The position numbers and the translations under genes are program-made. The notes under the pieces were generated by a model that was not told the DNA's origin, did not search any database, and saw nothing but the letters and a program-made list of their open reading frames with translations. DNA of 61,444 nucleotides. Origin: an uncultured Collinsella sp. (GTDB taxonomy: Bacteria; Actinomycetota; Coriobacteriia; Coriobacteriales; Coriobacteriaceae). The stretch's first letter is position 1. Every line of letters starts with the position of its first letter. The stretch covers positions 1 to 61,444 of the forward strand of contig CABUBZ010000003.1 in assembly GCA_902489945.1 (NCBI GenBank), in the 5' to 3' direction. Below are positions 42,729 through 50,474 of the stretch, in pieces.

Positions 42729-43640
42729 ATGTCCAACCATCAGCACACGCTTATCATCGACGGCACCTCGGGCATCAGCGGCGATATGACCGTCGCGGCC
42801 CTGCTCGACCTGGGCGCCAGCGAGGAGCATCTGCGCGAACAGCTCGCCACGCTTCCGGTCGACGGCTTTGAGATTGCCGTGACGCGCGTAAACAAGCATG
42901 GCATCGACGCCTGCGATTTTGACGTCCAGCTTGCAGAGGAGCTCGAGAACCACGATCGCGATATGGCCTGGCTCTACGGCAACGAAACAGTTGTCGAGCA
43001 CACGCACGAGCATGAGCACCACCATCATGACCATGGCGAGCACGAGCACTGCCACGAGCATGACCATGAGGCCCACGGCCATGGTCACGAGGGTCACCAT
43101 CACGCCCACCACCATCACCACCGCTCTTTGGCCGATGTCACGACGATCATCGACGGCTCGCAGATGAGCAACGGCGCTAAGCGTCGTGCGCTCGCCATCT
43201 TTACCGCGCTCGCCGCCGCTGAGGCCAAGGCTCACGGCAAAACGCCTGACACCGTCATGTTCCACGAGGTGGGCGCCGTCGACTCCATCGTCGACGTCTG
43301 CTCAGTCGCCATCTGCCTCGATAACCTGGGTATTGAGGACATCGTTGTCGAGTCGCTCTCCGAGGGCCACGGCACCATCCACTGTGCCCACGGTCTTATG
43401 CCCATCCCCGTCCCCGCTGTCGTCAACCTGTGCCAGGCGGGCAATATCGCCCTCACGCCCGCACCGGTCGCCGGCGAGCTCGTGACGCCCACGGGCGCCG
43501 CCATCGTCGCCGCACTGCGCACGACCGAGCACCTGCCGGCCTGCTACCGCATCGAGGCCGTCGGCTACGGCGCAGGCAAGCGCCCCTACGAGGGTTGCTC
43601 CGGTACGCTCCGTTGTCTGCTCGTTCACGTGGATGCATAG
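42729..43640 (+). CDS. larC: LarC N-terminal part (LarC1) with His-rich metal-binding stretch
   Basis: LarC inserts nickel into the pincer cofactor. The 303-residue protein covers only the LarC1 half: DGTSGISGDMTVAALLDLG, FHEVGAVDSIVDV, GLMPIPVPAVV, ELVTPTGAAIV and VGYGAGKR. Residues about 90-132 are extremely rich in His, a likely nickel store. Full LarC is over 400 residues, and the CTP-binding LarC2 half is absent here: the stop is followed after two bases by the tetR start. In Lactobacillus plantarum LarC is joined by a programmed frameshift at this same boundary. LarC2 must be elsewhere or missing. Confidence 0.87.
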   Translation: MSNHQHTLIIDGTSGISGDMTVAALLDLGASEEHLREQLATLPVDGFEIAVTRVNKHGIDACDFDVQLAEELENHDRDMAWLYGNETVVEHTHEHEHHHHDHGEHEHCHEHDHEAHGHGHEGHHHAHHHHHRSLADVTTIIDGSQMSNGAKRRALAIFTALAAAEAKAHGKTPDTVMFHEVGAVDSIVDVCSVAICLDNLGIEDIVVESLSEGHGTIHCAHGLMPIPVPAVVNLCQAGNIALTPAPVAGELVTPTGAAIVAALRTTEHLPACYRIEAVGYGAGKRPYEGCSGTLRCLLVHVDA

Positions 43641-43642
43641 CC

Positions 43643-44182
43643 ATGGATGCCCGCAAAGAAAAAAGCCGCGCTGCCATCGTTGCGGCGTTCTCCGAGCTGC
43701 TACGCGAAGAGGACTACGGCAAGATTACCGTCGGCGACATCATCGCGCGCGCTCACGTAGGCCGCGCGACATTCTACGGCCTCTTTAAGAGCAAAGACGA
43801 CCTACTGTCCGAGCTCGTGAGCGACATCTGCACCCACGCCCTCGACGACGATGGTACGCCGCTCGACGACCCACTCGTGCAGGTCGAGCATATCCTCAAC
43901 AACCTCTGGGAGCGCCGCCAGGGCGTTCGAGCCCTCGTAGCCGGCGCCGGCTCCCGCGTCTTCGCCGATTGCTTACGCAAGACCATCATGTCACGAGCAG
44001 CCGAAACCGTCCCTACCGACCCAAACGGCCCCGCCGGCACCATGGATCGCAGCTTCCTACTACACCACATAGCCTCAAGCTTCGTAGGAATGGTCCAATG
44101 GTGGGCCTGGCACAACTTTCAAGCAAACAAAGCCGACGTAGCCAAAGACTACCTATCAGCCATCAAGCCCCTCTTCAGATAG
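43643..44182 (+). CDS. TetR/AcrR-family transcriptional regulator
   Basis: The 179-residue protein has an N-terminal TetR helix-turn-helix (ITVGDIIARAHVGRATFYGLFKSKDDLL). Its C-terminal helical domain is of the kind often seen in anaerobe TetR proteins, with FVGMVQWWAWHNF near the end. Its ATG lies two bases after the larC stop, so it is co-transcribed. The palindromes upstream of larB are plausible operators, and the ligand may be lactate or a metal-related cue. Neither point can be shown from sequence. Its last 100 codons use more A-rich codons than the rest of the operon. Confidence 0.85.
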   Translation: MDARKEKSRAAIVAAFSELLREEDYGKITVGDIIARAHVGRATFYGLFKSKDDLLSELVSDICTHALDDDGTPLDDPLVQVEHILNNLWERRQGVRALVAGAGSRVFADCLRKTIMSRAAETVPTDPNGPAGTMDRSFLLHHIASSFVGMVQWWAWHNFQANKADVAKDYLSAIKPLFR

Positions 44183-44317
44183 ACGCCCCCTCCCAAGGCA
44201 TCGTCCCTTCCCAAAGTACCGCCTTCATCTCAAAGCACCCAACAGCCAAGCGCCCACCACATCCAAATTCAGATATATATGTTGGGTTGCTTGTACGAAC
44301 ACAGCCAAGTATGCCTA

Positions 44318-44442
44318 GGGCTCGGTAAGGGTTAACTTCCCAACGCACTCCGCAGGACGCAAAAAGGCTCGCCGCACAAAGTGCGCAGCGAGCCTTTTTG
44401 CATGTCCGAGGACGCGTTGGGAAGTTAACCCTTACCGAGCCC
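44318..44442. repeat. Nested inverted repeat 1 (terminator inside 29-bp arms)
   Basis: Outer arms at 44318-44346 and 44414-44442 are perfectly complementary over 29 bases. Inner arms GCAAAAAGGCTCGC (44359-44372) and GCGAGCCTTTTTGC (44388-44401) carry A5/T5 tracts, so both strands read as an intrinsic terminator, with a CGCAC-aaa-GTGCG tip. Twelve-base linkers, ACTCCGCAGGAC and ATGTCCGAGGAC, separate outer and inner arms. It lies between convergent tetR and larD. The 44183-44317 stretch holds nothing else. Confidence 0.9.
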
Positions 44443-44466
44443 GGACCTTATAGAGCCGTCCTTCGA

Positions 44467-45198
44467 CTAGAACATGCCCAAGAAACCATGCACAAACAGC
44501 GCGGCCAGAGCGGCACCGACAAACGGAGCGATGCCAGGAACAAGCAGGCCGTACTTCCAGTTGTTGTCAGCCTTGTTCTTGATCGGCAGCACCTGATAGG
44601 CCATGCGAGGACCAAGGTCACGAGCCTGGTTCATGGCGAAGCCGGTGATGCCGCCCATGCCCATGCCAACAGCCCAAACGATCAGACCGACGCAGATAGC
44701 GAGCATCAAAACGTTCTCGCCAGCGCGGTTAGCGGCAGCAAGGATGGCGCTGATGAACACGAAGGTGCAGATAGCCTCGCAGAAGAAGTTACGGGCATAG
44801 TTGGTGCCCTCGGTAGTGGGGTTGGTCGAGAAGATGTTGCGCTGAGCAATGGGATCGATGACACCATCGGAAGCCTTGAACTCATCGGCATACATCAACC
44901 AAGCGATTACGGCGCCCACAAAGCCGCCGAGCATATCGGCAATCATGAAGGGAATGCAGCTGCTCCACGGCACCAGGCCTACGATGCACTGGGCAAGCAC
45001 CATGGCGGGGTTCATGCACACGGCGCCGCCAAAGACAAACAGGCAGACCGAGATGCCAAAAGACCAGGTGGTAATGGCAAACATGTGGCCAGAGCCCTGA
45101 TACTTGGTGCCCTTGAGCACGGTGTCGCAGTGCACGCCCACGCCAAAGATGATCATAAGGGCCGTCGCGCCGAATTCGCACAGGAGTTTGGTAAGCAT
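44467..45198 (-). CDS. larD: MIP-family channel, probable lactic acid channel LarD
   Basis: This 243-residue membrane protein belongs to the aquaporin/GlpF family. It has six hydrophobic helices and two pore half-helices: MNPAM (NPA) in the first half and MNQAR in the second, where the canonical NPA is changed to NQA. In L. plantarum the GlpF-type LarD moves lactic acid and is encoded with larA. Here it lies 49 bases after larA on the same strand, which supports LarD over a glycerol facilitator. The NQA variation may alter the pore. Confidence 0.83.
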   Translation of the reverse strand: MLTKLLCEFGATALMIIFGVGVHCDTVLKGTKYQGSGHMFAITTWSFGISVCLFVFGGAVCMNPAMVLAQCIVGLVPWSSCIPFMIADMLGGFVGAVIAWLMYADEFKASDGVIDPIAQRNIFSTNPTTEGTNYARNFFCEAICTFVFISAILAAANRAGENVLMLAICVGLIVWAVGMGMGGITGFAMNQARDLGPRMAYQVLPIKNKADNNWKYGLLVPGIAPFVGAALAALFVHGFLGMF

Positions 45199-45247
45199 AA
45201 AACCTTATCTTTCTTGTCGGTTATAAACGATTCGTTTAGGCCGCGTA

Positions 45248-46525
45248 CTAGTGCTGCGCGACAACAACGCCCAGGCCATCGGGAATGACGGCCACCTTGG
45301 CATCGGCACCCTTCATCTCAAAGGCGAGCTTGAGCGCCTCATCGAGGGTGTTGACCGGCGTCATGTGCATATCCTTGATCATCTGGTGATCGCACAGATC
45401 GGTAACCATGATCACAGGGTGATGCGCCAGGATGCGGGCAAAGATCTGGCTCGTCCACTGGTCGGGCAGGGTCTCGTCCTTAGGACGGTCGATGCAGGCG
45501 CGCTCAAACTCCGCAGGATCATTGTCGGCGATGTTGTGATAGAAGCCCTCGCCACCGTGACCGTCTGCACAACCGGCGACGTCGATGATCACACCGTCCT
45601 CGGGAAGTGTGGCCTCAGCAGAGCACATGCCCTTCACGGCCTGGTAGATGTTCTGGTCGAGCGGGTAGCCGCCGTTGGTGGTGATGGCAATCTCGCACTC
45701 AACGGGCTCAACGCCGGCAAGGCTCTTGACGAACTCGCAGCCAGCCTCGTGCGCCTTGTGGATATCGCCGGCAAAGGAGCCGATGACCTCGTGCTTGCCG
45801 TTGAGCACCACGTTGAGCACAAAGGCAAGGTGAGCCATCTCGGCAGCGGCAAACATGTCCTCGCTCACGTGGTTGTGGCACAGGTTGCCGGCACGCGAGT
45901 GGGAATCGTTCACAAACTGACCGTTGTGGTTGTACATGATGGTCTTGTAGCTGGCGATGCCAGGCAGGACGGACTTGCGGCTACCAGAGAAACCAGCAAA
46001 GAAGTGCGGCTCAATAAAGCCCTCGGCAAGCAGCAGATCGCAATCGGCGGCAATCTTGTTGATGATGCACTCGCCACCAGAAGGCAGGGTGCCGATCTTC
46101 TTCATCATGCTGTCGTCAGTCGCGACGTGCATAACGATTTCCTCGTTGGCAACGATCTCCTCGCCGTACTTGTTGACGAGTTCCTCGTGCGTCGACGGAC
46201 GGTGCATACCCGTAGCAACCAGAATGCGAACGCGCGCCTCGGGCGCAGCGGAATGGATGTGATGCAGCAGAATAGGCATCGTCACACGCGAGGGAACGGG
46301 GCGCGTATGATCGGAGCTAATGATGACGATATCCTTCTTACCAGCACAAAGCTCCTCGAGCGAAGGGGAGCCATAAGGATTGGCAAGCGACTCCTCTACC
46401 AGCTCTTCCTGCGATTTTGTAGTCTTAAACTCGTTTTGATGACCTTCCATCACACCCGCGAAGTTCTTATCCTCGAGCTCCAGATGCAACGTCTTGTGGT
46501 CAAACGGCAGTTCACATTCAAACAA
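45248..46525 (-). CDS. larA: Nickel-dependent lactate racemase LarA
   Basis: LarA interconverts D- and L-lactate using the nickel-pincer cofactor. The 425-residue protein closely resembles L. plantarum LarA: VIISSDHTRPVPS, ATGMHRPSTHEELVNKYGE, HFFAGFSGSRKSVLPGIASY with the cofactor-linked Lys, and DGHGGEGFYHN. The start is taken as TTG at 46525 because GGAAGAGGG lies 9 bases upstream and the protein then has the family length and N terminus. The frame extends a further 92 codons upstream through non-homologous sequence. It is followed by larD. Confidence 0.9.
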   Translation of the reverse strand: MFECELPFDHKTLHLELEDKNFAGVMEGHQNEFKTTKSQEELVEESLANPYGSPSLEELCAGKKDIVIISSDHTRPVPSRVTMPILLHHIHSAAPEARVRILVATGMHRPSTHEELVNKYGEEIVANEEIVMHVATDDSMMKKIGTLPSGGECIINKIAADCDLLLAEGFIEPHFFAGFSGSRKSVLPGIASYKTIMYNHNGQFVNDSHSRAGNLCHNHVSEDMFAAAEMAHLAFVLNVVLNGKHEVIGSFAGDIHKAHEAGCEFVKSLAGVEPVECEIAITTNGGYPLDQNIYQAVKGMCSAEATLPEDGVIIDVAGCADGHGGEGFYHNIADNDPAEFERACIDRPKDETLPDQWTSQIFARILAHHPVIMVTDLCDHQMIKDMHMTPVNTLDEALKLAFEMKGADAKVAVIPDGLGVVVAQH

Positions 46526-47157
46526 TGACGAGCGCCCTCTTCCTTTCAACTGACACACTAGATAAACCGTTGGAAGGATACGCCGCTCACCGAAAAACAC
46601 CACCGTCCACCGACTCATTAACACAACGTTCATATTTGACCCACAACAAAACGACCGCGATCCCAAACGGAGCCGCGGCCGCCCGTAAAAGACACAATAG
46701 AAAGGATGACTTACACAGCGCCGAGGCAAACATCTACCCCGAGACGTACGCACGTAAAGCATTTTGCATAAATGCGTTAACAATTGCATAAAATGGCGCA
46801 TGGATTTCTAGCCGTAACAGGGTAGTACCCTCCGGAGCGTGCATTTTTGCGAGTATTCAGCATCGCGGGATTAGATTTTGGTGTCAAAAGTCTTTCAAAA
46901 AGTAGATAGTCCTCATGACTCGACCCATCTGGATAGCATGCGGCGAGAAACCAGCTATATATGGACATCGCCAAGGCCCAATTGTCGTGCAAAAGCATCA
47001 ACAAAGGCAGCGAAAGCCGGCTATGGCCTTATGCATCAATCTTTGGCTGCTGAAAACTCCGTTTTTTGTACGTCGCCCCAAGCACCACCCTCACCCAGCG
47101 GCCAATCCGCTGAAGACCGGACATCGCAGGGCCCGCCATCAGTTTACTTTTAGGCAC
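46526..47157. promoter_or_regulatory. Long gap upstream of larA
   Basis: About 630 bases without a supported gene. TTGCATAAATGCG and TTGCATAAAATGGCG form a direct repeat at about 46763-46799, possibly a site for an activator of larA. Short reading frames here lack ribosome binding sites and recognisable proteins. Confidence 0.4.
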
Positions 47158-47250
47158 ACTCCGCAGGACGCAAGAAGCCCTCGCCGCACTCCAAATGAGG
47201 CGCGAAGCGCACCATTCTTCCCTCAGCATTAATCCCCGAAGACCGAGGAC
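47158..47250. repeat. Degenerate nested-repeat relic
   Basis: ACTCCGCAGGAC (47158-47169) is identical to the left linker of the element at 44318. AAGACCGAGGAC (47239-47250) resembles its right linker. The sequence between does not form a clean inner stem, and no outer arms pair. It directly abuts the intact element 2. Confidence 0.5.
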
Positions 47251-47253
47251 GAA

Positions 47254-47380
47254 GGGACCCGACGGGTTTCCCTCTGAATGCATTCCGCAGCACGAAGCCC
47301 CCTTATCCACAGCTCCGAAGGAGCAGGATAAGGGGGCTTCAAGTGCGAGGACGCATTCAGAGGGAAACCCTTCGGGTCCC
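47254..47380. repeat. Nested inverted repeat 2 (terminator inside 28-bp arms)
   Basis: Outer arms at 47254-47281 and 47353-47380 pair at 27 of 28 positions. Inner arms GAAGCCCCCTTATCC (47294-47308) and GGATAAGGGGGCTTC (47326-47340) are perfect, with a GCTCC-gaa-GGAGC tip. The linkers ATTCCGCAGCAC and AAGTGCGAGGAC are again 12 bases each and related to those of element 1, while all arm sequences differ. It lies 24 bases after the ppc stop and may end ppc transcription. Confidence 0.9.
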
Positions 47381-47403
47381 GGTGAGAGCCACAGGGCTAT
47401 CGA

Positions 47404-50217
47404 TTACCCCGTGTTCTGCAAACCTGCCGAGACGCCGGTCACAGTCGAAAGAATCAGGCTCATGTACTCGGCCTTCTTCTCCTCGGCCATCTCGTCCTGG
47501 TTCATACGCACCTCGCGAAGGGCGCGGACCTGGGCGATGGACAGGGCGTCGACGTAGGGGTTACGGACGCGAACGGCGCAGCCAAGCACGCGACGGCGCT
47601 GCAGCGGCCATTCGTCACCGACGATGGCAAGGACCCACTTACGGGTGAGCTGCATCTCAGTGAAGACCTTCTCGGACAGGTCCTGGCGATCGCCCAGGTG
47701 CAGATACATCTTGGCGATGCGCTGGTCGGTCTTGGCGATCGACATCTCGATGTTGTCGATGAACGTGCGGAAGAACGGCCACTCCTGGTAGGCAGCCTTA
47801 AGCTGCTCAAGGTCGCCCAGCTGCTCGCAGGCGGTGCCCAGGCCGTACCAAGCGGCCAGGTTAATGCGCGCCTGGCTCCAGCTGAAGATCCACGGAATGG
47901 TACGCAGGTCGTCGAGCGACTTGGCGCCCAGGCCGCGCTTGGCGGGACGCGAGCCGATCGGCAGCAGACCGACCTCGGTCAACGGCGTCACGGTCGAGAA
48001 CCACGGTGTAAAGTCCTCGGTGTTCAGCAGGTCCAGATAGCGCTCGTGGCTTGCGGCGTTGAGCTTCTCGGCCATATCCCAGAACTTCTGCGTGGTCTCG
48101 GTGTTGGTCTTCTCGACACTCGGGGCCGACTGCAAAAGCGTTGCGGCGGCAACGGACTCAACATGGCGCTGAGCCAGCGTGCGGTTGCCGTAACGGGCAA
48201 AGATGACCTCGCCCTGCTCGGTGAGCTTAAAGAAGCAGTTGACCGAACCCTTGGGCTGCGCCAGCACGGCCTTGTTGGCCGGGCCGCCGCCACGGCCCAC
48301 GGCGCCGCCGCGACCGTGCATGAGCACCAGGTCGATATCGTTCTTCTCGGCCCACTTGGCGATGCGCTCCTGCGCGGAGTGCAGCGCGAGCATGGCCGTG
48401 GTAGGACCGGCATCCTTGGAGGAGTCGGAGTAGCCCAGCATGACCTCCATGCGGCGGTTGGTCTGGGCAAGGCGCTTTTGCACCACGGGCAACGTAAGCA
48501 TCTGGTCGAGCACGTCGACGCAGCCCTCGAGGTCCTCGAGCTGCTCGAACAGCGGGATCACGTCGAGCTCGGGAACGTCCTCCTCGTGCGCGAAGGACAG
48601 GTGGGCCAGCTCAAAGACGTCAGCCACGTGCTGAGCGCTCTTGGTAAACGAGATGATGTAGCGGTGCGCCATCTTCTTGCCGTAGCGCTTTTGGATGGAG
48701 CCGATGGCACGGAAGGTATCGATGACTTCGCGCGTCATGGGCTGCAGGTCGCCATGGATACCGTTCTCGTGGATATCCTTGAGGGCGCGGGCATGCACCA
48801 CGGAGTGCTGACGGAACTCCATCTCGACCATATGGAAGCCGAAGGACTCGACTTGCCAGATGATGGTCTGGACCGGGCCGTAGGCGGCACGGACGGCACC
48901 GCAGGCGGCCAGCGAACGCTGGACGACGCGCAGGTCATCCAGGAACTCGTCGGCGCTGTGGTACATGGTGTCGGTGATACGGCGCACGGTGGCGTTCAGA
49001 CGGTCGGCCATGACGAGCATGACGGCGCGATGCGGCTCGTGCTCGGAGATCAGCTCGGCGCGGGCCGTGTACCGAGGGCTCATCTCGACCTGATGGTTCC
49101 ACAGGTTAATGAGCTCGGCCGACGGCTTGCTGTAGGTAGCCTCGAGCGTCAGGTTGCGGCCGATGTGGCGGCACTTGTCCTCGAGCTTGAGCACCATGTG
49201 CGTAAAGTACTTGGCGGCGACCTCACGGCTCACCTTGGCGGTGACGTTGGGGTTACCGTCGCGGTCGGAACCGATCCAGCTGCCGGGATGGAAGAACGCC
49301 GGGCACAGCGGCGGCACAGTACCGGCCTTGTCGCCCAGCACCCAATCGTCAAAACGACGATAGATAACGGGGATAACGTCGAACAGCGTGTTATCGAAGA
49401 TGTCGATGATGGTATCGGCTTCCTCGACCGGCGTGGGCTTCTTGAGCGCGATGGGGCTCGTACGCACCAGGGCGTCGATCTCCTGCAGCATATGGCGCTC
49501 GTTCTCCACCAGGTCGGAGCCGCCCAGACGCGGACGCTCCTCCAGCAGGTTGGAGATACGGCGGATCTTGCCCTCGACGGCCTTACGACGGGCCTCGGTG
49601 GGATGTGCGGTAAAGACAGGGTGGAACTCGAGCTTGTCGAGCAGCTCGTTGGCACCCTCGACACCCAGCTCATTCACCAGCTGGTGATAGGCAACGGTAA
49701 GCTCGTTGGCAGGATCGACCTCGGTATCGGTCGACGCACCGGCCTCGCGCTCGCGCAGCTGCGCCACACGGTAGTTCTCCTCCGACAGGTTTGCCAGATG
49801 GAAAAAGCTCGTAAAGGCGCGGACAATGACCTGCTGCTTATCGAGCGGCAGGCTGTCGATCAAATCGACGACCTCACGAAATGCCACGGCAGTGGGCTCG
49901 TCGGCGGTGGGCACGCCCTGCTCGTCGACGGCTTCGTCGGCAGCGCAGGTACCGGGGTTGCCGGCATTGACCACAATCTCGGCTGTCAAAATCTTGTCGA
50001 ACAGGTCCGCGATCTCGGGATCATACTCGCTAAGCACACGGCGCTCCAGGCGCAAGAACAGCGCCAGATTGTCGCGCAGCTCCTCGGGGATCTCGATCTC
50101 GGCGAGACGCTCCCTGGACTCGGCATTCGAGCCGATTCGGTTAACGAGGCGGTTGACCACGGCAGCGACGCGCGCCGCGGCTTCGGGTACAGACTGGTTG
50201 CTTAGGTTCTCAGCCAC
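47404..50217 (-). CDS. ppc: Phosphoenolpyruvate carboxylase
   Basis: Ppc makes oxaloacetate from phosphoenolpyruvate and bicarbonate. The 937-residue protein has the conserved blocks VFTAHPTEARRKAVEGKI, GSDRDGNPNVTAKVSREVA, EMEFRQHSVVHARAL, MLGYSDSSKDAGPTTAML and MHGRGGAVGRGGGPANKAVL, and ends in QNTG, the family C terminus. A GTG at 50217 is preferred because GGGAGG lies four to five bases before it. The ATG 12 bases upstream sits directly against a GGAGGA tract, too close for normal initiation. Confidence 0.95.
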   Translation of the reverse strand: MAENLSNQSVPEAAARVAAVVNRLVNRIGSNAESRERLAEIEIPEELRDNLALFLRLERRVLSEYDPEIADLFDKILTAEIVVNAGNPGTCAADEAVDEQGVPTADEPTAVAFREVVDLIDSLPLDKQQVIVRAFTSFFHLANLSEENYRVAQLREREAGASTDTEVDPANELTVAYHQLVNELGVEGANELLDKLEFHPVFTAHPTEARRKAVEGKIRRISNLLEERPRLGGSDLVENERHMLQEIDALVRTSPIALKKPTPVEEADTIIDIFDNTLFDVIPVIYRRFDDWVLGDKAGTVPPLCPAFFHPGSWIGSDRDGNPNVTAKVSREVAAKYFTHMVLKLEDKCRHIGRNLTLEATYSKPSAELINLWNHQVEMSPRYTARAELISEHEPHRAVMLVMADRLNATVRRITDTMYHSADEFLDDLRVVQRSLAACGAVRAAYGPVQTIIWQVESFGFHMVEMEFRQHSVVHARALKDIHENGIHGDLQPMTREVIDTFRAIGSIQKRYGKKMAHRYIISFTKSAQHVADVFELAHLSFAHEEDVPELDVIPLFEQLEDLEGCVDVLDQMLTLPVVQKRLAQTNRRMEVMLGYSDSSKDAGPTTAMLALHSAQERIAKWAEKNDIDLVLMHGRGGAVGRGGGPANKAVLAQPKGSVNCFFKLTEQGEVIFARYGNRTLAQRHVESVAAATLLQSAPSVEKTNTETTQKFWDMAEKLNAASHERYLDLLNTEDFTPWFSTVTPLTEVGLLPIGSRPAKRGLGAKSLDDLRTIPWIFSWSQARINLAAWYGLGTACEQLGDLEQLKAAYQEWPFFRTFIDNIEMSIAKTDQRIAKMYLHLGDRQDLSEKVFTEMQLTRKWVLAIVGDEWPLQRRRVLGCAVRVRNPYVDALSIAQVRALREVRMNQDEMAEEKKAEYMSLILSTVTGVSAGLQNTG

Positions 50218-50377
50218 GTTTCCTCCCATTCCTCCTTCTATGCACGTAACATGCGGTATTCATTATAGGCGCTTGAGAAATACTTTCGACACTGATTGCG
50301 CTTTACCACACAAAAGTATTTTCTGCATTGCAAAGGTTTTTGCCCTAAATGGTCGTATTTCTCGGTGGGCGGCATAC

Positions 50378-50416
50378 GTAAACGGGGGCATTCCGCATAA
50401 AAGCGAAACACCCCCG
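50378..50416 (-). terminator. Hairpin terminator after hisS
   Basis: On the minus strand CGGGGGTGTTTCGC pairs imperfectly with GCGGAATGCCCCCG, then TTTACG. It lies 59 bases after the hisS stop. Confidence 0.65.
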
Positions 50417-50474
50417 TAACAATCGCTCTCCATGAGCAGGGCACGTTAGCAGGCCCGAAGCTCAAAAAGATGCG

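Noticed and set aside
43430..43642. N-terminal extension of the TetR gene over larC
   Set aside because: The extension is an Arg-rich frame-shifted reading of larC; TetR homology starts at the ATG at 43643.
43560..43645. Programmed frameshift joining larC1 to larC2
   Set aside because: No LarC2-like sequence follows in any frame before or within tetR, so there is nothing to join.
46526..46801. 92-residue N-terminal extension of LarA
   Set aside because: It has no homology to LarA and includes promoter-like sequence; the TTG at 46525 has a good ribosome binding site and gives the normal length.
46777..47232. Short reading frames between larA and ppc
   Set aside because: None has a ribosome binding site, a recognisable domain or codon use like its neighbours.
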